Translations under genes and position numbers: made by a program
NCBI RefSeq assembly: GCF_027924405.1
Contig: NZ_AP026978.1
Coordinates: forward strand, 4,650,001-4,714,000
Reading direction: 5' to 3'
Length of the DNA: 64,000 bases
Source: Nocardia sputorum
GTDB lineage: Bacteria > Actinomycetota > Actinomycetes > Mycobacteriales > Mycobacteriaceae
Shown: positions 52,936-63,221 of the stretch, in pieces
Layout: every line of letters begins with the position of its first letter
Position numbering within the stretch: position 1 is the first letter of the stretch
The notes under the pieces: generated by a model
What the model was told of the DNA's origin: nothing
Seen by the model: the letters and a program-made list of their open reading frames with translations, nothing else
The model's database searches: none

Positions 52936-54363
52936 TCAGCTCGCCGCAGTGACCCGCCGCGGCAGCAGCAGCGAGGTCAGCGCCCCCGCCCCGACGATCG
53001 CCGCCCCCACCCAGACCGCGGGCACGAGACCGTCCACGAAGCTCTGCGGATCCAGGTAGGAGCCCGACGAGGCGAACACCGACGCCAGCACCGCGACACC
53101 CATCGCGACACCCACCTCCCGGACGGTGTTGTTGGTGCCCGAGGCCATCGCCTGGTCCTCCGGAGCCGCGCTGGCCATCACGATGGTCGACGCTGGCGCG
53201 AAGGTCAGCCCCATGCCCACGCCCGCCAGTACGAACGGTGCGACGTACGAGCCGTAGCCGATGTCCACCGTGGTGACGGCGGCCATCCAGGCCAGCGCGA
53301 CGGCCAGCAGCACCTGCCCGGTGGTGATCAAGGTGCGCGCGCCGATTCGGTCGACCAGCAGGCCCGCGATCGGCGCGACCACCATCGGCGCCATGGTCCA
53401 CGGCATGGTGCGCACGCCCGATTCCAGCGGACTGTAGCCCTGCACCACCTGGAAGTACTGGGCGAGCAGGAAGATCGAGCCGAACACGCCGACCGAGAAG
53501 GCGAAGCCGACCACGTTGCTCACGCTGAAAGCCCGGGAGCGGAACAACCGCAGCGGCAGCATCGGCTCGGGCACGCGTAGTTCCCAGACGAGCAGGGCGG
53601 CCAGCAGCACGGCGCCGCCGATCAGCGCGGACAGCACGCTCGCCGAGGTCCAGCCGTCGTCGGCGCCGTGGATGACGCCCCACACGATCGCGAGCACGCC
53701 GCCCGCCGACAGCAGCAGGCCGACCGGATCGAGGCGGCGGCCACGGCCGTGCGATTCGGCGAGCACCCGCGCCGCGAACGGCAGGACGACCAACCCGATG
53801 GGCACGTTCAGCCAGAAGATCCACTGCCAGCTCAGCCCGTCGACCACCGCGCCGCCGATCAGCGGCCCGAGCGCGACACCGAGGCCGGCGATGCCGCCCC
53901 AGATGCCGATGGCCGCGTTGCGCATCCGCTCCGGGACGGCCGCCGACAGCAAGGTCAGCGACAGCGGCATCACCGCGGCCGCGCCGAATCCTTGCACCGC
54001 CCGCGCCGCGATGAGCAGGCCCGGCCCGGTCGCCAGCGCGCACGCCGCCGACGCCAGCGTGAACAGGGCGATGCCGAGCAGGAAGATCCGGCGCCTGCCG
54101 AGCCGGTCGCCGACGGCGGACGCGGTGAGCAGCAGCGAGGCGAACGACAGCGTGTAGGCGTTGACGAACCATTGCAGGTCGGCCAGCGAGGCGCCCAGCT
54201 CGGTGCGGATCACCGGCAGCGCGTTCGTCACGACCAGGTTGTCCAGCGTGACCATGAACATCGGGATGCCGACCGCGGCCAGCACGGCGGCGAGTCTGCG
54301 GCCGCCGATCGTGGCCGCGGGCGCGCCGACGGGCGGCGCGGTGGTGGGGAGAGTCTCGGTCAT
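52936..54363 (-). CDS. MFS drug exporter, DHA2 (EmrB/QacA) type, 14 transmembrane helices
   Basis: A 475-residue transporter with about 14 hydrophobic segments. FMVTLDNLVVTNALP is the motif D1 region of DHA2 exporters, SAVGDRLGRRRIF is motif A, and GIWGGIAGLGVALGPLIGG is motif C. It expels hydrophobic drugs or dyes with protons. It is divergent from a TetR regulator with 101 bases between starts and with repeated operator-like sequences there, so substrate-induced expression is likely. Confidence 0.92.
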   Translation of the reverse strand: MTETLPTTAPPVGAPAATIGGRRLAAVLAAVGIPMFMVTLDNLVVTNALPVIRTELGASLADLQWFVNAYTLSFASLLLTASAVGDRLGRRRIFLLGIALFTLASAACALATGPGLLIAARAVQGFGAAAVMPLSLTLLSAAVPERMRNAAIGIWGGIAGLGVALGPLIGGAVVDGLSWQWIFWLNVPIGLVVLPFAARVLAESHGRGRRLDPVGLLLSAGGVLAIVWGVIHGADDGWTSASVLSALIGGAVLLAALLVWELRVPEPMLPLRLFRSRAFSVSNVVGFAFSVGVFGSIFLLAQYFQVVQGYSPLESGVRTMPWTMAPMVVAPIAGLLVDRIGARTLITTGQVLLAVALAWMAAVTTVDIGYGSYVAPFVLAGVGMGLTFAPASTIVMASAAPEDQAMASGTNNTVREVGVAMGVAVLASVFASSGSYLDPQSFVDGLVPAVWVGAAIVGAGALTSLLLPRRVTAAS

Positions 54364-54380
54364 GTCCAGTCCTTGTTGTA

Positions 54381-54431
54381 ATCGACTGATAACTTATCTG
54401 GAGAACGGTATGCATCGACTGATAACATGTC
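54381..54431. promoter_or_regulatory. Repeated operator between MFS and TetR genes
   Basis: ATCGACTGATAAC occurs at 54381-54393 and again at 54414-54426, exactly 33 bases (three helical turns) apart. The first copy continues into the palindrome GATAACTTATC (54388-54398); the second has a less perfect GATAACATGTC. This is typical of TetR-family operators in a shared divergent promoter. Confidence 0.75.
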
Positions 54432-54464
54432 AAGTGAAAGCACGATTACCTGCGGAAACGGAGC

Positions 54465-55040
54465 ATGATGGCGACCAGAACCAGGATGACGGCCTCCGAA
54501 CGGGGCGAGCAGGTGCTGCGGGCAGCGGTGTCCGCGTTCGCCGAATCCGGTTACGCCGCTACCCGCACCGACGAGATCGCCCGGCGCTCCGGCGTGTCAC
54601 AGCCGTACGTCATCCGGCTGTTCGGCACCAAGCAGAACCTGTTCCGTGCGGCCCTGCATCGCGTATGCGACCGGATCGAGGAAATCTTCCGCACCGCGCG
54701 GGCCGAGGCGGAGCCGGAGGCGGACCCCGAGGCGGCGATGGCCGCCCTCGGCAACGGCTACCACCACTTCCTCGCCGAACGAGAATTGCTCCAGGTGCTG
54801 CTGCACGGATTCGCCGCCAGCGCGGATCCGGAGATCGGCGACGAGGTCCGGAGCCGATTCGGCGACATCTACCACCTGATCCGGGACCTGACGGGCGCAT
54901 CGGAAACCGAGGCGCGGCGCTTCCTCGCCACCGGAATGCTCCTCACCGTGATGAGCGCGATGCGGGTAGCGGGCCCGGACGCGGTGCCCGCCGCATGGGC
55001 GACGGAGATCATGGAAGACCTGATCGCCCGAGGCGACTGA
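54465..55040 (+). CDS. TetR-family transcriptional regulator
   Basis: A 191-residue repressor. The HTH is at about residues 18-62 (AFAESGYAATRTDEIARRSGVSQPYVIRLFGTK in parts); the C-terminal domain is unlike the others and would bind the drug. It almost certainly controls the divergent MFS gene through the repeated sites at 54381-54431. ATG 54468 is an alternative start. The preceding gcggaaacggagc region offers a modest ribosome site. Confidence 0.9.
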   Translation: MMATRTRMTASERGEQVLRAAVSAFAESGYAATRTDEIARRSGVSQPYVIRLFGTKQNLFRAALHRVCDRIEEIFRTARAEAEPEADPEAAMAALGNGYHHFLAERELLQVLLHGFAASADPEIGDEVRSRFGDIYHLIRDLTGASETEARRFLATGMLLTVMSAMRVAGPDAVPAAWATEIMEDLIARGD

Positions 55041-55409
55041 CGACCTCGGCCACGTCATGAGCGGCACAACCCGAAGGCGACGCCACTGAAGGCGAGCGGT
55101 CACCCCATAGGAGCGGCGCGAACAGGCAATGCCGCATACGCTGGAGAATCAACCCGCTGGCACCAGTAGTCACAGGAGTACCGGCGGCACATCACCGAGC
55201 ACCGTATCGGCGACCGCCGTGCGGACGAAGTAGTACACAACCGTCATGTATCGCAGGATCTCTTCGACGGCTTCGGGAATGTGACTCGGATCCCCGCGGT
55301 CAGATCGAATTGGGCCGGCACCGCGCGCACCCCGTTCCGAGCCGGCATCCCCACGCGCCCGGCGTACCTCGACTACGTCTTTCGAGCGAAGCGAGACCGA
55401 GCATCCGCC
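55041..55409. other. Intergenic region downstream of the TetR gene
   Basis: About 370 bases with no supported gene; the following 95 bases form a long inverted repeat. I see no terminator after the TetR gene. Confidence 0.4.
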
Positions 55410-55504
55410 GTTCGCGGCCCGGCTCGCGTGTGCGCGGCCGCCGCGTCAGCGACGAAGGAGCAAGCGGCGGTCGCGCACACGCGAGCCACAAAGGGGCCGC
55501 GAAC
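55410..55504. repeat. Long imperfect inverted repeat (hairpin of about 35 bp)
   Basis: Bases 55421-55444 pair with 55464-55487 over 24 bp with one G-T pair and a 19-base loop. Bases 55410-55420 pair perfectly with 55494-55504 over 11 bp. Six unpaired bases (55488-55493) separate the two stems. It lies in non-coding DNA beyond the rRNA methylase terminator. It could be a transcript-stabilising hairpin, a mobile-element end or an RNA gene; none is established. Confidence 0.8.
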
Positions 55505-55506
55505 AC

Positions 55507-55525
55507 GCCGCGCCGAAGGCGCGGC
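55507..55525 (-). terminator. Hairpin terminator after the rRNA methylase gene
   Basis: GCCGCGCC at 55507-55514 pairs with GGCGCGGC at 55518-55525 around a GAA loop (TTC on the minus strand), 15 bases after the methylase stop. It is a compact GC-rich terminator. Confidence 0.7.
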
Positions 55526-55539
55526 AAATCGAACACAGC

Positions 55540-56394
55540 TCAATACCGGACGCGCGAATTCGCGTAGAGGCAGATCGCGGCGGCCGTCGCCAGATTCAGG
55601 CTTTCGGCGCGGCCGCGGATGGGGATCCGGATGCGGTGGTCGGCGCGGCGTGCGACGGCCGGGTCGAGACCGTGCGCCTCGTTGCCGAACAGCCAGGCCA
55701 CCGGCCGGGTGAACAGTTCATCGGCGTCGTCGAGGTCGACTTCGCCGTTCGCCGCGGTCGCGAGGATCGTGATTCCCGCCGCCGCGATCGAGTCGAGCGT
55801 CTCGGCGACGTCGCGGTGCCGCGCGATCGGCACATGGAAGATGCTGCCCGCGCTGGCCCGCACACACTTGCCGTTGTGTGGATCGACCGCATCGCCGGCC
55901 AGCACCACGCCGTCGGCGCCGACGGAATCCGCCACCCGCACGAGCGTGCCCGCGTTACCGGGCTCGGCGATCTCGACGGGAACGGCCAGCATGCGCGGCC
56001 GAGCCTCGAGGATCCGGGACAAGGGCACGTCGAGCAGATCGCACACCGCCACCAGTCCCGGTGCGGTGACGGTCTCGGCGAGATGCTGTGCCGCTCGATC
56101 ACTGACCAGCGTGGTGCGAACGCCCGTCGCGGCCGCCCCCGCGATCAGCGCGTGATCGCGTTCGGCGGCTGTCTTCGAATAGAACAGCTCATGCACGCGC
56201 GTGGTCTCCAGCGCGGCGGCTACGGCATTGGCGCCTTCGGCGAGGAATCGGCCCGCCTTGCGACGCTGCGCTCCGCGCTGCAGCTTGACAGCGGAAACGA
56301 CCCGCGGATTGCGCTCACTGAGCGCTTCCACGGGTCGTTCCGAAAAGTGTCCGTGTGCCAACGACTGCGACTCAGGCGGCCGGCGCGTTGACAT
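55540..56394 (-). CDS. SpoU/TrmH-type RNA 2'-O-methyltransferase
   Basis: A 284-residue SPOUT methylase. The N-terminal substrate-binding domain is about 30-115. The knotted catalytic domain has the three SpoU motifs: [14 protein letters not shown] (motif 1), [10 protein letters not shown] (motif 2) and [21 protein letters not shown] (motif 3). It probably methylates a ribose in rRNA. Actinobacterial infC operons often carry such a gene. ATG 56394 overlaps the rplT stop region by 23 bases, supporting a coupled operon. Confidence 0.92.
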   Translation of the reverse strand: MSTRRPPESQSLAHGHFSERPVEALSERNPRVVSAVKLQRGAQRRKAGRFLAEGANAVAAALETTRVHELFYSKTAAERDHALIAGAAATGVRTTLVSDRAAQHLAETVTAPGLVAVCDLLDVPLSRILEARPRMLAVPVEIAEPGNAGTLVRVADSVGADGVVLAGDAVDPHNGKCVRASAGSIFHVPIARHRDVAETLDSIAAAGITILATAANGEVDLDDADELFTRPVAWLFGNEAHGLDPAVARRADHRIRIPIRGRAESLNLATAAAICLYANSRVRY

Positions 56395-56752
56395 CCTGCG
56401 GCAGGGCGGCCTTGGCGACCGCGACGAGACCGGCGAACGCCTCGGCGTCCGACACCGCGAGCTCGGCGAGGATCTTGCGGTCCACCTCCACACCGGCGGC
56501 CTTCAGGCCCTGGATGAAGCGGTTGTAGGTGATGTCGTTGATCCGCGCGGCGGCGTTGATGCGCGCGATCCACAGCTTGCGGAAGTCACCCTTGCGCGCC
56601 CGGCGGTCCCGGTAGGCGTAGGTGAGCGAGTGCAGCTGCTGCTCCTTGGCCTTGCGGTACAGCCGCGAGCGCTGGCCGCGGTAGCCCTTGGAGGCCTCGA
56701 GGATGGAACGGCGCTTCTTCTGAGCGTTGACGGCCCTTTTGACGCGTGCCAC
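56372..56752 (-). CDS. rplT: 50S ribosomal protein L20
   Basis: A 126-residue protein with the standard L20 sequence: [27 protein letters not shown] at the N-terminus in parts, and [12 protein letters not shown] in the middle. It follows rpmI after 111 bases and precedes the rRNA methylase. L20 represses its own operon in some bacteria by binding mRNA. Confidence 0.98.
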   Translation of the reverse strand: MARVKRAVNAQKKRRSILEASKGYRGQRSRLYRKAKEQQLHSLTYAYRDRRARKGDFRKLWIARINAAARINDITYNRFIQGLKAAGVEVDRKILAELAVSDAEAFAGLVAVAKAALPQDVNAPAA

Positions 56753-56863
56753 TGGTCAGTCCTGTTCGATCTGGGGGCGCGGGGCGGCGCCCGGAAATGG
56801 GTCGGGGGTGGCGACGGAGATGCTCCGGTCGCGGTGTGCTTGCCGGTCTGCGCAGGGACGCGA

Positions 56864-57058
56864 TCAGAGACCGAGCAGCTTCTTCACGCGACGGACGTCG
56901 GCGGCGGCGACGACCTCCACGCCGTCCAGACGACGCGTCCGGCGGGTGGGCTTGTGCTCGAACAGGTGGCGACGGTTCGCCTGCTGGCGCAGCAGCTTGC
57001 CTTTGCCGGACACCTTGAATCGCTTCGAGGCGCCGCTGTGCGTCTTCATCTTCGGCAT
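56864..57058 (-). CDS. rpmI: 50S ribosomal protein L35
   Basis: A 64-residue L35 protein beginning [20 protein letters not shown] and ending [11 protein letters not shown]. The order infC-rpmI-rplT is conserved in bacteria. Its ATG is at 57058, 62 bases after infC. Confidence 0.98.
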   Translation of the reverse strand: MPKMKTHSGASKRFKVSGKGKLLRQQANRRHLFEHKPTRRTRRLDGVEVVAAADVRRVKKLLGL

Positions 57059-57120
57059 GGATGGATTCCTCTATCTGTCGTCCCGGCGGTCGGGGCGGAC
57101 CGCCGGTGTTCTGATCGGTG

Positions 57121-57741
<621 letters not shown>

Positions 57742-58020
57742 GGGGCCTCCTAGGTCAAGCGGTGTCGTCAGACGACCGCGCGCAATAACTGCAACCCCTG
57801 TTCAACACGAAGGCCCCGGTGCGGTATTCCGCGCACGGGGCCCGATGTCGACCGATCGCCGACCACGAGAGAACTCGGATCGACTCTCGTGGCCGGGTTC
57901 TCCGCGAGAACCACGACACGAGAAACCCGCCCTCGGAGGGCGGGCGACCGGACCGCTGGACCGTACGATTACTCGTCGGCAACGGTGGGAGTCGGGCTCC
58001 ACTTATCAGCCCCAGGGCAA
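57742..58020 (-). promoter_or_regulatory. Structured infC leader with three hairpins
   Basis: The minus-strand leader holds a compact GC-rich hairpin at 57926-57944 (8-bp stem, CCG loop) followed by UUUCU, which looks like an intrinsic terminator. A 9-bp stem CCACGAGAG/CTCTCGTGG lies at 57863-57892, and an 11-bp bulged stem at 57812-57842. The layout suggests attenuation or a protein-binding leader, for example by L20 or IF-3 products. I could not see the mutually exclusive alternative pairing. Confidence 0.6.
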
Positions 58021-58123
58021 GCCCGGGGCGGTCGTCAGCGGAAAGTCTAACATTCCGTTCGGCTATCGCCGAATCGACACAAAATCGGTTGCCCGGCCGC
58101 CGTCCCCGTGCCAGGCTCCCCCG

Positions 58124-58651
58124 GTGCGTTCACCCCGCCGCGACCTGCTGCGATGGCAGTTCGACCTGACCTGGGCCCTCGCCGGTATCCACCTCGACGC
58201 CCTCACGCCGGAGGACTTCCTCTGGGAACCCGCCGACCTCGCCTGGACGGTACGCCCCGACGCCGAGGGCGTGTGGCGCCCGGATTGGGCCGACACCGAA
58301 CCCGACCCCGTGCCCGTCCCGACGATCGGTTGGCTGACCTGGCACATCGGCTGGTGGTGGGGCGCGGCCATCGACCACGCCGAGGGTCGCACCCCACCCG
58401 CACGGGAGGATGTGCACTGGCCCGGCGACGGAGCCGCGGCCATCGCCCGGCTGCGCGAGCTGCACACCGAGTGGTCGCGCGTGCTGGACGGTTTCGACGA
58501 GAGCGAGTTGGACCGCCCGTCCGCCTACCCGTGGCCCGCCGACGCGGGATTGACCATCGCCCACCTGGCGGGCTGGGTGAACGCGGAGCTGATGAAGAAT
58601 GTCGCGGAGATCGGCCACCTCCGGATGCTGCGGGCGGCGTCGCTAGCCTGA
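58124..58651 (+). CDS. DinB-like four-helix protein
   Basis: A 175-residue DinB/YfiT-like protein. Helical segments with metal-type His residues occur at WLTWHIGWWWGAAIDHAEG and TIAHLAGWVNAELMKN. In actinobacteria such proteins may use mycothiol. I chose the GTG at 58124; the start is not certain because the frame is open further upstream. It is followed after 4 bases by the DUF1844 gene, so the two are likely co-transcribed and divergent from infC. Confidence 0.75.
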   Translation: MRSPRRDLLRWQFDLTWALAGIHLDALTPEDFLWEPADLAWTVRPDAEGVWRPDWADTEPDPVPVPTIGWLTWHIGWWWGAAIDHAEGRTPPAREDVHWPGDGAAAIARLRELHTEWSRVLDGFDESELDRPSAYPWPADAGLTIAHLAGWVNAELMKNVAEIGHLRMLRAASLA

Positions 58652-58655
58652 AGAC

Positions 58656-58997
58656 ATGACTGACGAGCTCGACGCCTCCGTCCGCGAACTGGCCGACATC
58701 CCCGCGGTCGAGGTGATCAGCCGCGCCGCCGTGATGTTGATGAGCTCGGCGGCCGAGAAGCTGGGGCTGGCCGACGAGGACCCGGACACCAGCCCGCGCC
58801 GCGACCTGGACGAGGCGCGCCGCGTGATCACGGCGCTGGCCGGGCTCGTCACGGCGTCGGTGGAGTACCTGGGCCCGCACGCCGGGCCGATTCGCGAAGG
58901 CTTGCAGTCGCTGCAACGCGCCTTCCGCGAGTCCTCCGCGCATCCGGACGAGCCGGGCAAGGGGCCGGGCGAGAAGTACACCGGCCCGGTCTACTGA
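58656..58997 (+). CDS. DUF1844 protein
   Basis: A 113-residue protein of the DUF1844 family, which is widely encoded near infC in actinobacteria. VRELADIPAVEVISRAAVMLMSSAAEKLGL in parts and DEARRVITALAGLVTASVEYLG show the family pattern; function is unknown. ATG 58656. Confidence 0.88.
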   Translation: MTDELDASVRELADIPAVEVISRAAVMLMSSAAEKLGLADEDPDTSPRRDLDEARRVITALAGLVTASVEYLGPHAGPIREGLQSLQRAFRESSAHPDEPGKGPGEKYTGPVY

Positions 58998-59503
58998 TCG
59001 GCTCGGCTGCGGGTCGTGTGAGGACCGCGCCCACCGGACCTCGGTCGCGGTGGTGGGCGACGATGGCCGGAATCGCACAGTGATGAGCCGCCGACCGCGA
59101 GCGTTCGTCGGTGTGCGTCGGGACACGCGCGACCGGATCCACCGCCTGCGCCTCGGTGACGGTCAGCGGGGCGGCGCCGTGGGCGAGGTCCCGCGCGCAC
59201 CTCGCGACGCACGCGGGCAGGCCGGGCCGTGCGGCGTCCGTGCGAGCATCGCTGCCGCGACGGGTACCGGGTGCTGCTCGAGGCGCTCGCCGAAATCCAC
59301 GCCCGCCTCGGCGTAAACCCCTGCGGCAGTGCCACCGCGGCCCGCGTCGCGTGCCACTGCCAGCGGGATGCCGAAGGTGCCGCAGGACCGAGAATCCCCG
59401 GCGCCCTATGGAATTCCGAAGCGCGGCCGGAAATTGTGCGCGAATCACACCTCGAGACAACGATGTTTAGGAAATTTCCCAACGGGTAGGGCACAGTGAG
59501 CCC
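58998..59503. other. Intergenic region between DUF1844 and hydrolase genes
   Basis: About 500 bases with open frames on both strands but no recognisable protein. One frame (59250-59330) reads like a short helix, but it has no start or family match. Possibly a decayed gene. Confidence 0.4.
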
Positions 59504-60214
59504 ATGGCTACTCGGATTCTGCTCGCTCCCGGATTCTGGCTCGGCGCATGGGCGTGGGACGAGGTCGCACCCGATCTGCGGCAGCGCGGCAACGAGGTAT
59601 CGGCGCTGACGCTGCCGGGTCTGGACGCCACCGATCCCGACCGGTTGTCGGCAACCCTGGAATCCCAAGCGCAAGCGATCATCGACGCGGCGTCCGCGGG
59701 CGAGCCCGTCGTGCTCGTCGCGCACTCCGGCGGCGCGGCGCCCGCGTATCTCGCGATCGACCGCGCACCCGGCTTGTTCCGCCGGGCGATCTACGTCGAC
59801 AGCGCGCCGCTGCCGAACGGTTTCGTCATCAATTCCGCACTGGACATCGCCGCGCGCGAGTGGACCCTGCCGGACTGGCCGGAGCTGGAGGCCGCGGGCA
59901 ACAGCTTGGCGGGCCTGGACGACGCCGTCCTGACGCGGTTCCGCGAGCGCGCGGTGCCGCAGCCCGCGTCCGTCGCGGCCGCCCCGCTGCGCTTGAGCGA
60001 CTCACCAGCCCGGCTGGCGGTCCCGACCACCGTGATCTGCAGCAGTATGACCGCCGATCTGGTCAAGAAGCTGCGCGACAACGGGGAGGCCCCACTGTTC
60101 GCCGAACTGGCCCGCATCGATGCGGAATACGTCGACCTCCCCACGGGGCATTGGCCGATGTGGTCCAAGCCGAAGGAACTCGCCGAACTGATCCACGCCA
60201 TCGCCAACCGCTGA
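59504..60214 (+). CDS. Alpha/beta hydrolase
   Basis: A 236-residue hydrolase. LAPGFWLGAWAW gives the oxyanion loop, VAHSGGAAP holds the nucleophile serine, and a C-terminal GHWPMWSKP supplies the His. The short length lacks a large cap. The substrate is unknown. It converges on uvrA with a strong hairpin between them. Confidence 0.82.
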   Translation: MATRILLAPGFWLGAWAWDEVAPDLRQRGNEVSALTLPGLDATDPDRLSATLESQAQAIIDAASAGEPVVLVAHSGGAAPAYLAIDRAPGLFRRAIYVDSAPLPNGFVINSALDIAAREWTLPDWPELEAAGNSLAGLDDAVLTRFRERAVPQPASVAAAPLRLSDSPARLAVPTTVICSSMTADLVKKLRDNGEAPLFAELARIDAEYVDLPTGHWPMWSKPKELAELIHAIANR

Positions 60215-60222
60215 GGCGAGCA

Positions 60223-60256
60223 GCGGCGCGGTCCGCAGCATCCGGAACCGCGCCGC
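60223..60256. terminator. Bidirectional hairpin terminator between hydrolase and uvrA
   Basis: GCGGCGCGGT at 60223-60232 pairs perfectly with ACCGCGCCGC at 60247-60256 around a 14-base loop, in the 55-base gap between the two convergent stops. Confidence 0.75.
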
Positions 60257-60269
60257 ATCGGACGACGGA

Positions 60270-63221
60270 TCAGCCGACCGCCGCGGCCTTCTTCACCGGA
60301 CGCTTGGCGGCCTTCGCCGCGGCCTTCTTCACCGGAGCCTTCTTCGCGGCGCTCCGTGGCGCGGGTGGCTGGTCCAGCACCTCCTTCAGGAACTGGCCGG
60401 TGTAGCTGTGCGCGACGGCGGCGACCTCCTCCGGCGTGCCTTCCGCCACGACGGTGCCGCCGCCGGAGCCGCCCTCGGGGCCCATGTCGATCACCCAGTC
60501 GGAGGTCTTGATGACGTCCAAGTTGTGTTCGATGACGATCACCGTGTTGCCCTTGTCCACAAGACCGTTGATGACGTTGAGCAGCTTGCGGATGTCCTCG
60601 AAATGCAGGCCGGTGGTCGGCTCGTCGAGGATGTACACGGTGCGGCCGGTGGACCGCTTCTGCAACTCGGCGGCGAGTTTCACCCGCTGCGCCTCGCCGC
60701 CGGAGAGGGTGGGAGCGCTCTGGCCGAGGCGCACATAGCCGAGCCCCACGTCCACCAGTGTCTTGAGGTAGCGGTGGATCGAGGTGACCGGCTCGAAGAA
60801 CTCGGCCGCCTCCTCGATGGACATGTCCAGCACCTCGGCGATGGTCTTGCCCTTGTAGTGGACCTCGAGGGTTTCCCGGTTGTAGCGGGCGCCGTGGCAG
60901 ACCTCGCAGGGGACGTAGACGTCCGGCAGGAAGTTCATCTCGATCTTCAGCGTGCCGTCACCGGAGCATGCCTCGCAGCGACCGCCCTTGACGTTGAACG
61001 AGAACCGGCCCGGCTGGTACCCGCGCACCTTCGCCTCGGTGGTGGCCGCGAACAGCGTGCGGATCTTGTCGAAGACGCCGGTATACGTGGCCGGGTTGGA
61101 CCGCGGCGTGCGGCCGATCGGCGACTGGTCCACCTGCACCAGCTTGTCCAGGTGGTCGAGCCCGTTGACCCGGGTGTGCCTGCCGGGCACCTGCCGAGCG
61201 CCGTTGAGCCGGTTCGCCAGCACGGTGGCCAGGATGTCGTTCACCAGGGTCGACTTGCCCGAGCCGGAGACGCCGGTCACCGAGGTCAGCACGCCGAGCG
61301 GGAAGGCGACGTCGATGCCCTTGAGATTGTGCTCGTTCGCTCCCACGACGGTGAGCTGCCGCTTCTTGGTGACCGGACGGCGCACCAGCGGCACCTCGAT
61401 CCGCTCCCGGCCCGACAGGTACGCCCCGGTCAGCGAGTTCGGATCGGTGAGCAGCTCTTCGTAGGGCCCGCTGTGCACCACCGTGCCGCCGTGCTCACCG
61501 GCGAACGGGCCGATGTCGACCACCCAGTCCGAGGCACGGATGGTGTCCTCGTCGTGCTCGACCACGATCAACGTGTTGCCGAGATTGCGCAGGCGCGTGA
61601 GGGTTTCGATGAGCCTGCGGTTGTCCCGCTGGTGCAGGCCGATGGACGGCTCGTCGAGCACGTAGAGCACGCCGACCAGACCGGAGCCGATCTGGGTGGC
61701 GAGCCGGATCCGCTGCGCCTCGCCGCCGGAGAGCGTGGCGGCCGCGCGCGACAGCGTGAGGTACTCCAGGCCGACGTCGAGCAGGAAGCCCAGCCGCGCC
61801 TGCACCTCCTTGAGCACCTGCCCGGCGATGGCGGCTTCGCGCTCGCCGAGGGTGAGCGAATTCAGGAACGCCGAGCATTCGCCGATGGACAGGTCGCTGA
61901 CGTCGGCGATGGACTTCTTGTCGCCGTTCGCGGCGATGGTGACGGCGAGGATCTCCGGGCGCAGCCGGGCGCCGTTGCACACCGGGCACGGGATGTCGCG
62001 CATGTACCCGTCGTAGTGCTCTTTCATCTGCTCGGACTCGGTGCTCTCCATGCGCCGCTGCAGGAACGGCATCACGCCCTCGAAGTCCGCGTAGTACGAG
62101 CGCTTGCGGCCGTAGCGGTTGGTGTAGGACACGTGCACCTGGTCGGCGCTGCCCTCGAGCACGGCCTTGCGCGCCTTGAGGGGCAGATCCTGCCACGGGG
62201 TGTCCATGGAGAAACCGATGGAATCCGCCAGGCCGGACAGCAGCCGGGTGAAGTACTCGGCGGTCTGCCCGCGCGACCACGGCGCGATGGCGCCCTCGTT
62301 CAGGCTCAGCGCCGGATCGGGCACCACCAGTTCCGGGTCGACCTCCTTGCGGATGCCGAGGCCGGTGCAGTCCGGGCAGGCGCCGTAGGGCGAGTTGAAC
62401 GAGAACGAGCGCGGCTCCAGGTCCTCGATGTCGAGCGGGTGACCGTTCGGGCAGGCGAGACGCTCGGAGAAGCGGCGCTCCCGGTCGTGCGCGTGCTCGT
62501 CGCGGTCGACGAAGTCGAGGACCACGATGCCGTCGGCGAGCCGCAGGGCGGTCTCGATCGAATCGGTCAGGCGCTGTTTGGAGGTCGGCTTGACCGCCAG
62601 CCGGTCGACGACGACCTCGACGTCGTGCTTCTCCTGCTTCTTCAGCTTCGGCGGATCGGTGAGCGGATACACCACGCCGTCGACCCGCACGCGGGAGTAG
62701 CCCTGCGTGTTGAGCTGGTCGAACAGGTCGACGAACTCACCCTTGCGGGTGCGCACCACCGGAGCGAGCACCTGGAAGCGGATGCCCTCCTCCATGGCCA
62801 GCACCTGGTCGACGATCTGCTGCGGCGTCTGCTTGGCGATCAGCTCGCCGCACACCGGACAGTGCGGCGTGCCCGCCCGCGCGTAGAGCAGCCGCAGATA
62901 GTCGTAGACCTCGGTGATGGTGCCCACGGTCGAGCGCGGATTGCGGTTGGTCGACTTCTGGTCGATGGACACCGCGGGCGACAGGCCCTCGATGAAGTCG
63001 ACGTCGGGCTTGTCCATCTGCCCGAGGAACTGCCGCGCGTACGCCGACAGCGACTCGACATAGCGCCGCTGCCCCTCCGCGAAGATCGTGTCGAAGGCCA
63101 GGCTCGACTTGCCGGAGCCGGACAGGCCGGTGAACACGATGAGGCTGTCGCGGGGCAGGTCGAGATCGACACCCTTGAGGTTGTGCTCCCGAGCTCCGCG
63201 CACAGTGAGGCGTTCCGCCAC
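60270..63221 (-). CDS. uvrA: Excinuclease ABC subunit A with lysine-rich C-terminal tail
   Basis: A 983-residue UvrA. The first Walker [10 protein letters not shown] is at about 32-40, and the zinc module CPVCNGARL is one of several. The second Walker [10 protein letters not shown] lies near 640, SGGEAQR signatures occur twice, and [24 protein letters not shown] are further zinc-finger regions. It finds DNA lesions with UvrB. The last 30 residues ([23 protein letters not shown]) are a Lys/Ala/Pro tail resembling histone H1. No LexA-type operator was seen upstream of 63221. Confidence 0.97.
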   Translation of the reverse strand: MAERLTVRGAREHNLKGVDLDLPRDSLIVFTGLSGSGKSSLAFDTIFAEGQRRYVESLSAYARQFLGQMDKPDVDFIEGLSPAVSIDQKSTNRNPRSTVGTITEVYDYLRLLYARAGTPHCPVCGELIAKQTPQQIVDQVLAMEEGIRFQVLAPVVRTRKGEFVDLFDQLNTQGYSRVRVDGVVYPLTDPPKLKKQEKHDVEVVVDRLAVKPTSKQRLTDSIETALRLADGIVVLDFVDRDEHAHDRERRFSERLACPNGHPLDIEDLEPRSFSFNSPYGACPDCTGLGIRKEVDPELVVPDPALSLNEGAIAPWSRGQTAEYFTRLLSGLADSIGFSMDTPWQDLPLKARKAVLEGSADQVHVSYTNRYGRKRSYYADFEGVMPFLQRRMESTESEQMKEHYDGYMRDIPCPVCNGARLRPEILAVTIAANGDKKSIADVSDLSIGECSAFLNSLTLGEREAAIAGQVLKEVQARLGFLLDVGLEYLTLSRAAATLSGGEAQRIRLATQIGSGLVGVLYVLDEPSIGLHQRDNRRLIETLTRLRNLGNTLIVVEHDEDTIRASDWVVDIGPFAGEHGGTVVHSGPYEELLTDPNSLTGAYLSGRERIEVPLVRRPVTKKRQLTVVGANEHNLKGIDVAFPLGVLTSVTGVSGSGKSTLVNDILATVLANRLNGARQVPGRHTRVNGLDHLDKLVQVDQSPIGRTPRSNPATYTGVFDKIRTLFAATTEAKVRGYQPGRFSFNVKGGRCEACSGDGTLKIEMNFLPDVYVPCEVCHGARYNRETLEVHYKGKTIAEVLDMSIEEAAEFFEPVTSIHRYLKTLVDVGLGYVRLGQSAPTLSGGEAQRVKLAAELQKRSTGRTVYILDEPTTGLHFEDIRKLLNVINGLVDKGNTVIVIEHNLDVIKTSDWVIDMGPEGGSGGGTVVAEGTPEEVAAVAHSYTGQFLKEVLDQPPAPRSAAKKAPVKKAAAKAAKRPVKKAAAVG

